Assembly: GCF_900129725.1 (NCBI RefSeq) | Contig: NZ_FQWQ01000003.1 | Coordinates: 716,686 to 780,685, forward strand | DNA: 64,000 nt | Reading direction: 5' to 3' | From: Chryseolinea serpens | GTDB taxonomy: Bacteria; Bacteroidota; Bacteroidia; Cytophagales; Cyclobacteriaceae | Shown here: in pieces, positions 24,867 through 32,948 of the stretch | How the letters are laid out: each line of letters begins with the position of its first letter | Numbering within the stretch: position 1 is the stretch's first letter | Notes under the pieces: generated by a model | The model's input: only the letters and a program-made list of their open reading frames with translations | Told to the model about the DNA's origin: nothing | The model's database searches: none | Made by a program: the position numbers and the translations under genes

Positions 24867-26106
24867 AGCGATTGTAGGTTTTTATAAATGCTTCGTATAA
24901 TAAATTTCCCTGGTATGCATAGCCTTCTTTGGTGAAGTGAATGCCGTCGGGTCGGAGTATGCCTTTTGCCCGCCACTTGGCTGCGGAGTGTTTGCCGCCG
25001 GCTACTTTGTAGAAGTCCCAAAAGGCGAGCCCGTTTTCCACTGCATATTGAATGATCTGGTTCCGGATCTTCTCCACACCGGGATTGGGTTTCACCTTTT
25101 TGCGAAACGCATCCGGGGGCGTGACCAGGATAAATTTTGTCTCGGGATTGACTTCTCTCAACGACTGCACGAGCTTGTCGATGTGATAGAGCAGGGTAGG
25201 GTCCAGGTAGGGGTACTCTACCGATTCGTTCGTGCCCAGGGCGATGATAAAAAGATCGGGCTTAAGCGCCGCAGTCTGTTTGGCAAAGTGAACGGCCGCA
25301 TTGTAGTGCTTGTACTTGGCGCCGTTCACGCCGATGGCATGATACAACACACCATCGTTGCCATTCTCCAATTCGATTCCGAAAAGGGTTGCTTGTTTTT
25401 GATCGTCGTTTGATTTTACGGCCTGGATGGATACCTGGTCGACACAATTGTTCAACTCGATGTGCGACACGTTTGCCATCCCTTCTTCGTAGGGTCCGGT
25501 GATGCCCAACTCCTGGCCCGTAACATCGTTCACGGAGAAACTGTAGCTGCTGGGATCTTTTTGAAAGAACAAGGTGACCGAACTAAAACTGTAATCGTTC
25601 AACGTGTTGTCTACTTTTATGGAGATGCTTGCATCGGATTCTTCCGTGTTCACGGTAATGCCCCCGATGCCAATCGGCAGCGGCTGCTCGGGGTAGGTGC
25701 AGCGTTTGGCTTTCCAGGCGGTGGTCGATCCTGTGCGGATGTTGTTGGGTTCGTTTGTGCCCGCCACACGACCCGGCACGATGAGGCCCCGGCCGGCGTT
25801 CCCAAAATCGTTTTGAAAATTACGACGCACCACATCGGTAATGAAATCGGCCTGGATGTGTGAGTCGCCCAGGTGAATGATGTTCACTTTGCCACGCCCG
25901 GTGGTTTTCAACTGGATCAGCGACTCAAAAAAACTGTCGAGGTAATCTGCGTTTTGGATGAGATTGGCCGTGTCGTCTGCGAGGTCATAGGAGGGGAACG
26001 TGAAGTTGACCGTGGCCTGGCCGTGGGCTTGATGTGTCATCGCCCATAGCAGCAACAGCGTCATCGCGACGGCGTGTTTGCTGGTTTTGGGTGAGGCGAC
26101 GATCAT
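24844..26106 (-). CDS. Secreted SGNH/GDSL-family protein (acetyl transfer or esterase)
   Basis: 420 residues with N-terminal signal (AVAMTLLLLWAMTHQAHGQ). The SGNH blocks are complete: GDSH with nucleophile S82, GTNE in the third block, and DGIHFT near residue 385 providing Asp and His. In MBOAT operons such proteins take acetyl from the membrane protein and place it on the glycan, or remove it. It lies between the second SGNH gene (gap two bases) and the MBOAT gene (23-base overlap), so all three are surely co-transcribed. A beta-rich insert of about 150 residues sits between blocks I and III. Confidence 0.88.
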   Translation of the reverse strand: MIVASPKTSKHAVAMTLLLLWAMTHQAHGQATVNFTFPSYDLADDTANLIQNADYLDSFFESLIQLKTTGRGKVNIIHLGDSHIQADFITDVVRRNFQNDFGNAGRGLIVPGRVAGTNEPNNIRTGSTTAWKAKRCTYPEQPLPIGIGGITVNTEESDASISIKVDNTLNDYSFSSVTLFFQKDPSSYSFSVNDVTGQELGITGPYEEGMANVSHIELNNCVDQVSIQAVKSNDDQKQATLFGIELENGNDGVLYHAIGVNGAKYKHYNAAVHFAKQTAALKPDLFIIALGTNESVEYPYLDPTLLYHIDKLVQSLREVNPETKFILVTPPDAFRKKVKPNPGVEKIRNQIIQYAVENGLAFWDFYKVAGGKHSAAKWRAKGILRPDGIHFTKEGYAYQGNLLYEAFIKTYNRYVGLRHP

Positions 26107-26108
26107 GC

Positions 26109-27482
26109 TTATTTCTTTTTATTATACTTTTCCAATTCGTAGAGAAGACTTTTGGCCATCCTGCCCGAAAGCCTCCGGCCGCCTTTGAAGTTGAGGTGCG
26201 TGTAGTCCTTGGCGGCCAGCGCAGGTTTGCCCTCCGTCATTTTCACCATGCTGTTCTCTCCACCCATGGCTTCATACAAATCCCAAAAAACAATGCCGGT
26301 GCGCTCGGCAACCAGGCGCTGGGCATTGCGCATGATGGGGATGGCTTTCATGGTTTTGTATTCACCGCTCGTGTTCGAACTGCGGTCGCTGACGCTCATC
26401 AGTAAAATGCTCGCCTTGGGATAAACGCTCTTTAACTTGTTCACCACTTTGATCATGCCGTGTGCATACCGGCCATAGTTCATCGAATCTTCCAGCACCA
26501 CGTTCAGGCCATATTGCAGGATGATCAATTTGTAATCGCGATAGCGGTTGAAATCCGTGTACATCGCGTCGTCGATCTTGTAGAGGCCGATACCGGAATT
26601 TCCACGCATGGAAAAATTGTCGACATAAACACCCTCGCGTGCCTCGAAGCTTGCACCAAACAAATTCAGGCTGTCCGGTTGAAGAAACGCGAGGCGCACG
26701 GCTTCGATGTTTTTGCCTTTGTGTGTCCATTCCTGGAGCTTGTCGGAGGTCTTTAATTCTTCGGTGGAAGTGATCGTGTCGTTCAAGGTGTACTCCACGC
26801 TGGCGTGCCCTTGATTCTTATAATAAAGTTTGACGGTATTGAAGGTCTTCAAAAAACGATGGTGTGTAGGTTTGTATTCCACCCAGTTCTCTTCCTGCGG
26901 CACAAAGCTGAACCCCACCGGTCCCAGTTCAACCGTCACGGTGGAATCTTTCTTGCTGATCAGCGAGTAGGTTTTCCAATTTTCAAATTGATGCTTGATC
27001 GTCGTGCGAAAGCCCGCGACTTCCGACGTGAGCGGGACATAGCCAACACCCTCGCCTCCAAAGACAGACTGCAGCGTATCGCGCAAGCTTCCGCAAAACA
27101 CATCGCCTTCGATAAAGGAATCACCATAGAACGCAATGCGCACAGCGTTGTGCTTCTCCTTGATATGACTCAGCGCCCTGACAAAATTCCGGATCCCGGT
27201 GCTGTCGGGGGAATAATCTTCGATACAAGTGATCCCGACAGGACAACCCTTTCGCGCCACCTTCGCCAGCGAGTCCACTTTCTGGAAGGTGGAGTCGCGT
27301 TGCAGGGAATCCAACTCCGCGAAGGCCGTGTCGGGCTCGGTCACGCGGATGTCGGCAAGCGGGTCGACGTTCTTGACCTTCCATGCACCGATCGCAAAAG
27401 GCTTTACCCGCGACAGGATCAGCAGGAAGCCGATGACCAGCAGGCAGAGACCGAAAACGTAATGCAGTTTATTCCGAGTCAC
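26109..27482 (-). CDS. Membrane-anchored SGNH/GDSL-family protein
   Basis: 457 residues with a single N-terminal hydrophobic segment (about 7-24, VFGLCLLVIGFLLILSRV), probably an uncleaved anchor. SGNH blocks: GDSFIEGD (S122), LQYGLNVV as the Asn-bearing block, and DYTHLNFKG near residue 425 with the Asp/His pair. It is first gene of the MBOAT operon, two bases upstream of the second SGNH gene. The two SGNH proteins share layout but are clearly divergent. One may be transferase and the other accessory; the sequence does not show which. Confidence 0.86.
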   Translation of the reverse strand: MTRNKLHYVFGLCLLVIGFLLILSRVKPFAIGAWKVKNVDPLADIRVTEPDTAFAELDSLQRDSTFQKVDSLAKVARKGCPVGITCIEDYSPDSTGIRNFVRALSHIKEKHNAVRIAFYGDSFIEGDVFCGSLRDTLQSVFGGEGVGYVPLTSEVAGFRTTIKHQFENWKTYSLISKKDSTVTVELGPVGFSFVPQEENWVEYKPTHHRFLKTFNTVKLYYKNQGHASVEYTLNDTITSTEELKTSDKLQEWTHKGKNIEAVRLAFLQPDSLNLFGASFEAREGVYVDNFSMRGNSGIGLYKIDDAMYTDFNRYRDYKLIILQYGLNVVLEDSMNYGRYAHGMIKVVNKLKSVYPKASILLMSVSDRSSNTSGEYKTMKAIPIMRNAQRLVAERTGIVFWDLYEAMGGENSMVKMTEGKPALAAKDYTHLNFKGGRRLSGRMAKSLLYELEKYNKKK

Positions 27483-27617
27483 AGAAGAAGGTTAAAAAAA
27501 TGAAGCCGGATCGCCGGGCTCTAAAAAGTATTCCGGCAAAATTAGTAAAAATACGCACTCCTGCTTGCGGGAGTGGGCTTCAGCAAAGGATCAACGCTGA
27601 CCCGGGACGGTATAGTA

Positions 27618-27659
27618 TTCAGTCTTTACGCCGAAAGGATTACCGGAGTAAAGACTGAA
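27618..27659. terminator. 12-bp hairpin between uxaA and the acetylation operon
   Basis: TTCAGTCTTTAC pairs perfectly with GTAAAGACTGAA across an 18-base loop. No long T-run follows on the - strand, so it may be a weak terminator or an mRNA 3'-end stabiliser for uxaA, whose stop lies 18 bases before it. Confidence 0.65.
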
Positions 27660-27677
27660 ATTTGTGGATAGGGATGG

Positions 27678-29324
27678 TCACAATGAAACGCCGCGTTTCC
27701 AGGGAATAAAATCATCCTGGTTCAGGGCGACGGACTTTGCTGTGGTCCGGCCGCTGGCCACCTCGATGATGAAGTCGAGGATCTCTTCGCCGACCTGCTC
27801 GATGGTCTTCTCCCCCGAAATGATCTGGCCGGTGTTGAAGTCGATGATGTCGGGCATCTTTTGTGCCAGCCGGGTGTTTGTGGAAAGTTTGATTACCTGC
27901 GACACGGGGTTGCCCGTGGGGGTGCCGAGGCCGGTGGTAAACAAAATGATCTGTGCGCCGGAGCCGGTGGTGCCGGTGGTGCTCTCCACGTCGTTGCCGG
28001 GCGTGCACAGCAGGTTTAGGCCGGGCTTTCGGATGTAGGTGGCGTAGGGCAGCACATCGGCAACGGGCGCGGTACCACCTTTTTTGGCAGCGCCGGCCGA
28101 CTTGATGGCGTCCGTAATGAGGCCGTCCTTGATGTTGCCCGGTGAGGGGTTCATGTCAAAGCCGGAGCCTACCGCTTCGGCGGCATCGGAATAGGTGCGC
28201 ATCAATTGGATGAACCGGTTGCCGGCTTCGTCTTCCTCGCAGCGGTTGATGAGTTCCTGCTCCACACCGCAAAGTTCCGGGAATTCGGAAAGGATGGTGC
28301 TCCCTCCTAAAGCTACCAGCAAATCGGAGGTGTGGCCGATCGCCGGGTTGGCGGAAATGCCGGAGAAGCCGTCGGAGCCGCCGCACTTGAGGCCGACCAC
28401 GAGTTTATTAAGGGGTGCGGGCTTGCGCTCGGTCTTGTCGGCTTCGATGAGGGCCAGGAATGTTTTTTGGATGGCCTGGCTCAGCAATTCCTGCTCGGTG
28501 CCGGATTGTTGCTGGTCCAGGATGATCACGGGCTTCAAACTTTTCGGGTCGAGCGCGGCCAGTCTTTCCTGGATCGTTTTTATTTCTGCGTTCTGACAGC
28601 CCAGGCTTAGGATGGTCGCCCCGGCCACGTTGGGGTTGTGGATGTAGCCGGCCAACAGCGCACACAAGGTTTGTGCATCCTGGCGTGTGCCGCCACAGCC
28701 GCCCTGGTGGGTAAGCACTTTGATACCGTCGATGTTTTTGAACACGCGTTTCGAGGGCACTTCCGTGGCCGGCTGAAAACGCACATCGCCGAGCTTTTCG
28801 GTTTTGCCCTCGCGATAGAGATTGACCAGCTCGTGGACATAGTGCTTATAAACATCCGGTTTGGTGAACCCCAGTTCGTCCTGGAAGGCCTGACGGATCA
28901 TTTCCACATTCCGGTTTTCACAAAAGACCAGGGGAATCACAAGCCAATAGTTGGCGGTGCCCACCTGGCCGTCGGCGCGATGAAAGCCCATAAAGGTCTT
29001 GCTCTTGAATGCCGAAACATCCGGCGGCGTCCATTGATAGGTCTTCGTCCTTCCGGAATACGGCGCGGCTTTGTGTTTGAGATTGTGTGTGCCGATAACA
29101 CCGCCCTGTTTGATGGGCTGTGTGGCTTTGCCCACGACGGTGCCATACATGAACACTTCGTCCTCGGGCGCCAGATCGTTCTCGGCAAATTTATGTTTGG
29201 CATTCACGTCGTCTTTCAGCACGAGCGATTTGCCTTCATAAGAAATTTTTTCTCCGGCTTTGAGGTCGGTCAAGGCGACGAACACATTGTCGGCCGGGTG
29301 AATCTTTAAAAACGTGTTTGACAT
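27678..29324 (-). CDS. uxaA: Altronate dehydratase (UxaA family)
   Basis: Dehydrates D-altronate to 2-keto-3-deoxygluconate in galacturonate breakdown. From the ATG at 29324 (MSNTFLKIHPADNV) it has 548 residues. An N-terminal SAF domain (about 5-100, with LKAGEKI and GVIGTHNLKH) joins the large C-terminal iron-dependent dehydratase domain, marked by THQGGCGG, LSLGCQNAEI, GLKCGGSDGFSGISANPAIG and NPSPGNIKDGLITDAIKSAGA. Family members also act on galactarate; altronate is favoured because kdgK and eda are adjacent. An extra 12 upstream codons would run through the operator-like palindrome, so the internal start is preferred. Confidence 0.93.
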   Translation of the reverse strand: MSNTFLKIHPADNVFVALTDLKAGEKISYEGKSLVLKDDVNAKHKFAENDLAPEDEVFMYGTVVGKATQPIKQGGVIGTHNLKHKAAPYSGRTKTYQWTPPDVSAFKSKTFMGFHRADGQVGTANYWLVIPLVFCENRNVEMIRQAFQDELGFTKPDVYKHYVHELVNLYREGKTEKLGDVRFQPATEVPSKRVFKNIDGIKVLTHQGGCGGTRQDAQTLCALLAGYIHNPNVAGATILSLGCQNAEIKTIQERLAALDPKSLKPVIILDQQQSGTEQELLSQAIQKTFLALIEADKTERKPAPLNKLVVGLKCGGSDGFSGISANPAIGHTSDLLVALGGSTILSEFPELCGVEQELINRCEEDEAGNRFIQLMRTYSDAAEAVGSGFDMNPSPGNIKDGLITDAIKSAGAAKKGGTAPVADVLPYATYIRKPGLNLLCTPGNDVESTTGTTGSGAQIILFTTGLGTPTGNPVSQVIKLSTNTRLAQKMPDIIDFNTGQIISGEKTIEQVGEEILDFIIEVASGRTTAKSVALNQDDFIPWKRGVSL

Positions 29325-29346
29325 ACTGGTAAAAAAACTATCTTGC

Positions 29347-29358
29347 GCAATCGATTGC
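29347..29358. promoter_or_regulatory. LacI-family-type operator palindrome in the uxaA/eda-like divergent promoter
   Basis: GCAATCGATTGC is a perfect 12-base palindrome with the central CG typical of LacI-family operators. It is located between uxaA (-) and the + strand uronate genes, flanked by TTGC and AAGT. No LacI-family gene lies in the window, so the regulator would be encoded elsewhere. Confidence 0.5.
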
Positions 29359-29430
29359 AAGTGATAAATCTAAAATTTTAATACAGGAAAATTTTATTTG
29401 GACGAATCCTGCATAAATATCTATACCAGA

Positions 29431-30123
29431 ATGTCAGTAAGCAAGAAAGACGCGATTATCAATATAAAGGCAACCGGCCTCATCCCAGTCTACTTTCACC
29501 ACGATGTGGACATGTTGCTCCGCAGTGTGTCGGTGAGCTATGCCTGTGGCATTCGCGCTTTCGAGTTCATGCACCAACGCGACAACAAGGGTCTGCGCTA
29601 TTTCGAATACCTCGTGGAACGCCTCGATAAGTTTCCCGGCCTGATGCTCGGCGTGGGCACGGTGCTGGACGCCACCATGACGGAACGCTACATTCACTCC
29701 GGTGCCAGTTTTATAGCCTCACCTTTTCTGCGCCCCGACATGGGCGAAGTGTGTCAACGTCACGACATCCTCTGGATGCCCGGATGTTCAGCAGCACCCG
29801 AAATAGAAAAAGCAAAAGCATTGGGCGCACAAGTCATCAACGTATCGCCCGGCAACGTGCTCGGTCCTGACTTTGTCGCCACCGTGGCGCGGCAGTTCAC
29901 CGACCTGCAATTTATACCGTCGGGCATAGCCGACCTGCGCGATGCCGAGTTGATGAAATGGTTCGAGTCCGGGGCGATGGCCGTGAAATTGAACGCCCTG
30001 CTTTTCACGAAGGACCTGATCGCGGAAAAAAACTGGAAAGCCATTGAACACAATCTTTTAGCATTATTGAAAAGTATTCGTAAAATTCAGGCCACGGTAA
30101 AACCCCTGAATATCCTCAAATGA
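29431..30123 (+). CDS. KDPG-aldolase paralogue lacking the Schiff-base lysine
   Basis: 230 residues from the ATG at 29431; clearly homologous to the aldolase at 32262 along its whole length (FEF, LGxGTV, PGC, SPGNVLGPDFV). However, the catalytic lysine is replaced: INVSPG has N137 where the paralogue has K136 in IKLFPG. The phosphate-binding glycine pair (TGGV) reads PSGI, and VGMGSQLFT reads VKLNALLFT. The base-carrying E45 is kept. It is therefore unlikely to be a class I KDPG aldolase; it could be a pseudoenzyme, regulator or have changed chemistry. It overlaps the next gene by four bases (ATGA) and opens the operon. Confidence 0.85.
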   Translation: MSVSKKDAIINIKATGLIPVYFHHDVDMLLRSVSVSYACGIRAFEFMHQRDNKGLRYFEYLVERLDKFPGLMLGVGTVLDATMTERYIHSGASFIASPFLRPDMGEVCQRHDILWMPGCSAAPEIEKAKALGAQVINVSPGNVLGPDFVATVARQFTDLQFIPSGIADLRDAELMKWFESGAMAVKLNALLFTKDLIAEKNWKAIEHNLLALLKSIRKIQATVKPLNILK

Positions 30124-31163
30124 CTCCCATCAACACAGCGCTCCTCTCCTTTGGCATGTCAGGAGAAGTTTTTCATGCCCCTTTAATAAACGCCCATTCC
30201 GGATTTAACCTCACCACCGTCCTCCAACGCAGTTCCTCGCGTGCCAAGGACCTGTACCCCAACGTGAAGATCGTACGCCAGTTGGACGAGGTGATCAACG
30301 ACAAGAGCATCGAACTGGTCGTGGTGAATACACCCAATGATACACACCAACCCTATGCTGCCAAGGCCCTGGAAGCGGGCAAGCACGTGATCGTGGAGAA
30401 ACCCTTCACCGTCACCACGGCAGAAGCCGACAGCCTGATCGCCCTGGCAAAAAAGGTGGGCAAGACCCTCACCGTTTTTCAAAGCCGGAGATGGGATGGA
30501 GATTTTCTCACCCTGAAGCGCGTCATCGATAACAAACTTGTGGGAAAGATCGTGGAGATCGAGATGCATTATGACCGCTTCCGCAACTACATCGAGCCCA
30601 ACACCTGGAAAGAAGAGGCCGGCATCGGAAAGGGAATTCTTTATAACCTGGGGTCACACATGCTGGACCAGGTGCTGTTGATGTTCGGAATGCCCAAGAC
30701 CGTCGACGCCCGCATCGGCACACAGCGCCCGGGTGGAAAAGTGGACGATTATTATGATATACGCCTGCAGTATGATGGTTTTCATGCCATTGTGAAATCC
30801 AGCTACCTCGTGCGCGAGCCGGGGCCCCGCTATATTGTGCACGGAGTGGACGGTTCGTTTGTGAAATATGGAATTGATCTGCAAGAACAGGCTTTGAAAG
30901 AGGGTAAGAGCCCGAAATCTACGTCATGGGCTATAGAGACGAAGGAATGGTGGGGGACGCTGAACACTAGCATTGGGTCGCTCCATGTGGAGGGGGCTGT
31001 GGAGACCGTGCCGGGGAACTACCTGGGATTCTACCAGAATGTGTATGAAGCCATACGGGAAGGGAAGGCAGTAGCGGTGAAGCCGGAGGAGTCGCGGGAT
31101 GTGATCCGGTTGATTGAATTGTGTTATGAGAGCAGCAAGTTGAATAAGGCGGTATCGGCTTAG
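30120..31163 (+). CDS. Gfo/Idh/MocA-family oxidoreductase (YdgJ-like)
   Basis: NAD(P)-dependent sugar or sugar-acid oxidoreductase. The 347 residues begin with a Rossmann fold (LLSFGMSGEVFHAPLINAH), with VVVNTPNDTHQPYA and the family motif EKPF (93-96) carrying the catalytic lysine. It resembles E. coli YdgJ along its length, including FQSRRWDGDFLTLK, YNLGSHMLDQ and RYIVHGVDGSFVKYG. Physiological substrate of YdgJ-type enzymes is not firmly known; its place between uronate genes suggests a uronate or its keto-acid. Starts inside the previous stop codon (ATGA overlap). Confidence 0.9.
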   Translation: MTPINTALLSFGMSGEVFHAPLINAHSGFNLTTVLQRSSSRAKDLYPNVKIVRQLDEVINDKSIELVVVNTPNDTHQPYAAKALEAGKHVIVEKPFTVTTAEADSLIALAKKVGKTLTVFQSRRWDGDFLTLKRVIDNKLVGKIVEIEMHYDRFRNYIEPNTWKEEAGIGKGILYNLGSHMLDQVLLMFGMPKTVDARIGTQRPGGKVDDYYDIRLQYDGFHAIVKSSYLVREPGPRYIVHGVDGSFVKYGIDLQEQALKEGKSPKSTSWAIETKEWWGTLNTSIGSLHVEGAVETVPGNYLGFYQNVYEAIREGKAVAVKPEESRDVIRLIELCYESSKLNKAVSA

Positions 31164-31257
31164 CGTAAAAAAAGAATTTAAACCGCCTCACCTTCGCTAA
31201 AGCTTCGGCAAGCAAAGAGAGGCGCCTCCTTCACTGAAGCGGTGTAATATAGTAACG

Positions 31258-32256
31258 ATGAAGAAGAAGATTGTCACTTTTGGAGAGATCATGATGCGGC
31301 TTTCTGCGCCGGGGTTTGCCCGGTTCACGCAGGCCGGAAGTTTTCAGGTGTTGTATGCCGGTTCGGAGGCGAACGTGGCCGTGTCGCTGCGCAATTTTGG
31401 ATTTGAAGCCGCCCACGTCACGCGCTTTCCCAGCAATGACCTGGGCATAGCGGCCACCCAAAGCCTGCAACGCAACGGCGTGGATACGCGCCACATCCTT
31501 TATGGCGACGAACGGATGGGTCTCTATTTCCTGGAGAACGGCGCCATGCAGCGCTCGTCGCGTATCATCTACGACCGCTTTGACTCCGCCTTTGCGCACA
31601 TTGCTCCCGGCAGCGTGGACTGGGATAGCATCATGAAAGACGCCGCCTGGTTTCACTGGACCGGCATCACACCGGCCATCTCGCAAGGTGCCGCCACGGT
31701 GTGTCACGAGGCCCTGGTGTCGGCGCGTAAACACGGCGTGATGATCTCCGGCGACATCAACTACCGGCGCAATTTGTGGCAATACGGCAAGACCGCCCGC
31801 GATATAATGCCCGACCTCATTCAACTCACCGACCGCATCGTGGCCGGCATCACCGATTTTGAGAACTGCATCGGTGTGAGCGGCAAGACGTTTGAAGAAG
31901 TCAGTCACCACGCGATGAAACAATACCCCAACATCCAAAAGGTGTCATGCACCTACCGGGAGTCGGTCAGCTCATCGCACAACAACGTGTCGGCGGTGAT
32001 CTGGAATGGCAAGACGTTGAGCACTTCGAAAACCTATGCGCTCACACACATCGTTGACCGCGTGGGCGGAGGCGATGCCTTTATGGCCGGCCTTATCTAT
32101 GGCTGGCTCACCGGCAAGACCGATGAGCAAACGGTGGAGTTTGCCGCAGCCGCCACGGCGCTCAAACACAGCATGGAGGGCGACGTGAACCTGGCCTCCG
32201 TCGAAGAGGTGGAGACGTTGGTGAAGGGTGAAAATATTGGAAAACTTTTACGATAA
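31258..32256 (+). CDS. kdgK: 2-keto-3-deoxygluconate kinase (PfkB family)
   Basis: Phosphorylates KDG to KDPG. The 332 residues show the ribokinase fold: TFGEIMMRLSAPG at the N-terminus, YAGSEANVAVSLRNFG for sugar binding, GDINYRRNLW, and the anion-hole/catalytic motif GGGDAF with D273. KDG kinase is preferred over other PfkB kinases because of the GEIMMRLS/SEANVA pattern and because uxaA and eda are adjacent. A 94-base gap upstream has loose inverted-repeat character (CGCCTC/GAGGCG) but no clear terminator; eda follows after five bases. Confidence 0.93.
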   Translation: MKKKIVTFGEIMMRLSAPGFARFTQAGSFQVLYAGSEANVAVSLRNFGFEAAHVTRFPSNDLGIAATQSLQRNGVDTRHILYGDERMGLYFLENGAMQRSSRIIYDRFDSAFAHIAPGSVDWDSIMKDAAWFHWTGITPAISQGAATVCHEALVSARKHGVMISGDINYRRNLWQYGKTARDIMPDLIQLTDRIVAGITDFENCIGVSGKTFEEVSHHAMKQYPNIQKVSCTYRESVSSSHNNVSAVIWNGKTLSTSKTYALTHIVDRVGGGDAFMAGLIYGWLTGKTDEQTVEFAAAATALKHSMEGDVNLASVEEVETLVKGENIGKLLR

Positions 32257-32261
32257 CGATC

Positions 32262-32924
32262 ATGACATTCAGCAAACAACAGATAGTAGACACCATAAAA
32301 GCATCGGGCATGGTCCCGTTGTTCACACACGACGATCCCAAAGACGCACAGGAGGTACTCGAAGCATCCTATGCCGGCGGCGTTCGCGTGTTCGAGTTTA
32401 CCAACCGGCGTAAAAATTCTTTTGAAGTATTTTCGCACTTGCTCAGTGCCCGCGAAAAATACCCCGATCTCATGCTCGGCATTGGCACGGTGATGGACGG
32501 ACCCATGACGAAACGTTTCATCGACGCCGGGGCACACTTCATCATTTCGCCCATCATGAAACCCGAGATGGCCGAAGTCTGCCATGCCCACGACATGTTG
32601 TGGATTCCGGGCTGTGCCACGCCGACGGAAATCGTGAACGCGAAGCAACTGGGCGCCGAGATCATAAAACTTTTCCCGGGTTCGGTCTTAGGTCCCAACT
32701 TTGTGTCGTCTATCATGCCCGTTGTACCGGATCTGCAGCTCATGATCACGGGTGGCGTTGAACCCACCGAGGCGAGTCTTTCTTCGTGGTTCAAGGCAGG
32801 CGCGGTATGCGTGGGGATGGGTTCTCAATTGTTTACAAAAGATATACTTCAACAACGGAATTGGCCTTTGTTGAAACAACGTGTGGAGGAGACCTTGCGC
32901 CTGGTGAAGGCGATCCGAAAATAA
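32262..32924 (+). CDS. eda: KDPG/KHG aldolase (Eda)
   Basis: Cleaves 2-keto-3-deoxy-6-phosphogluconate to pyruvate and glyceraldehyde 3-phosphate. The 220 residues carry the active-site set: E45 (VFEF), the GIGTV loop, PGCATPTEI, Schiff-base K136 in IKLFPGS, and phosphate-binding TGGV (163-166) and VGMGSQLF. It begins five bases after kdgK, completing the KDG-to-pyruvate step. It is the functional-looking member of a pair; the other, at 29431, has lost the lysine. Confidence 0.94.
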   Translation: MTFSKQQIVDTIKASGMVPLFTHDDPKDAQEVLEASYAGGVRVFEFTNRRKNSFEVFSHLLSAREKYPDLMLGIGTVMDGPMTKRFIDAGAHFIISPIMKPEMAEVCHAHDMLWIPGCATPTEIVNAKQLGAEIIKLFPGSVLGPNFVSSIMPVVPDLQLMITGGVEPTEASLSSWFKAGAVCVGMGSQLFTKDILQQRNWPLLKQRVEETLRLVKAIRK

Positions 32925-32948
32925 ACTTCTTTCCCTAAACATTTTATT

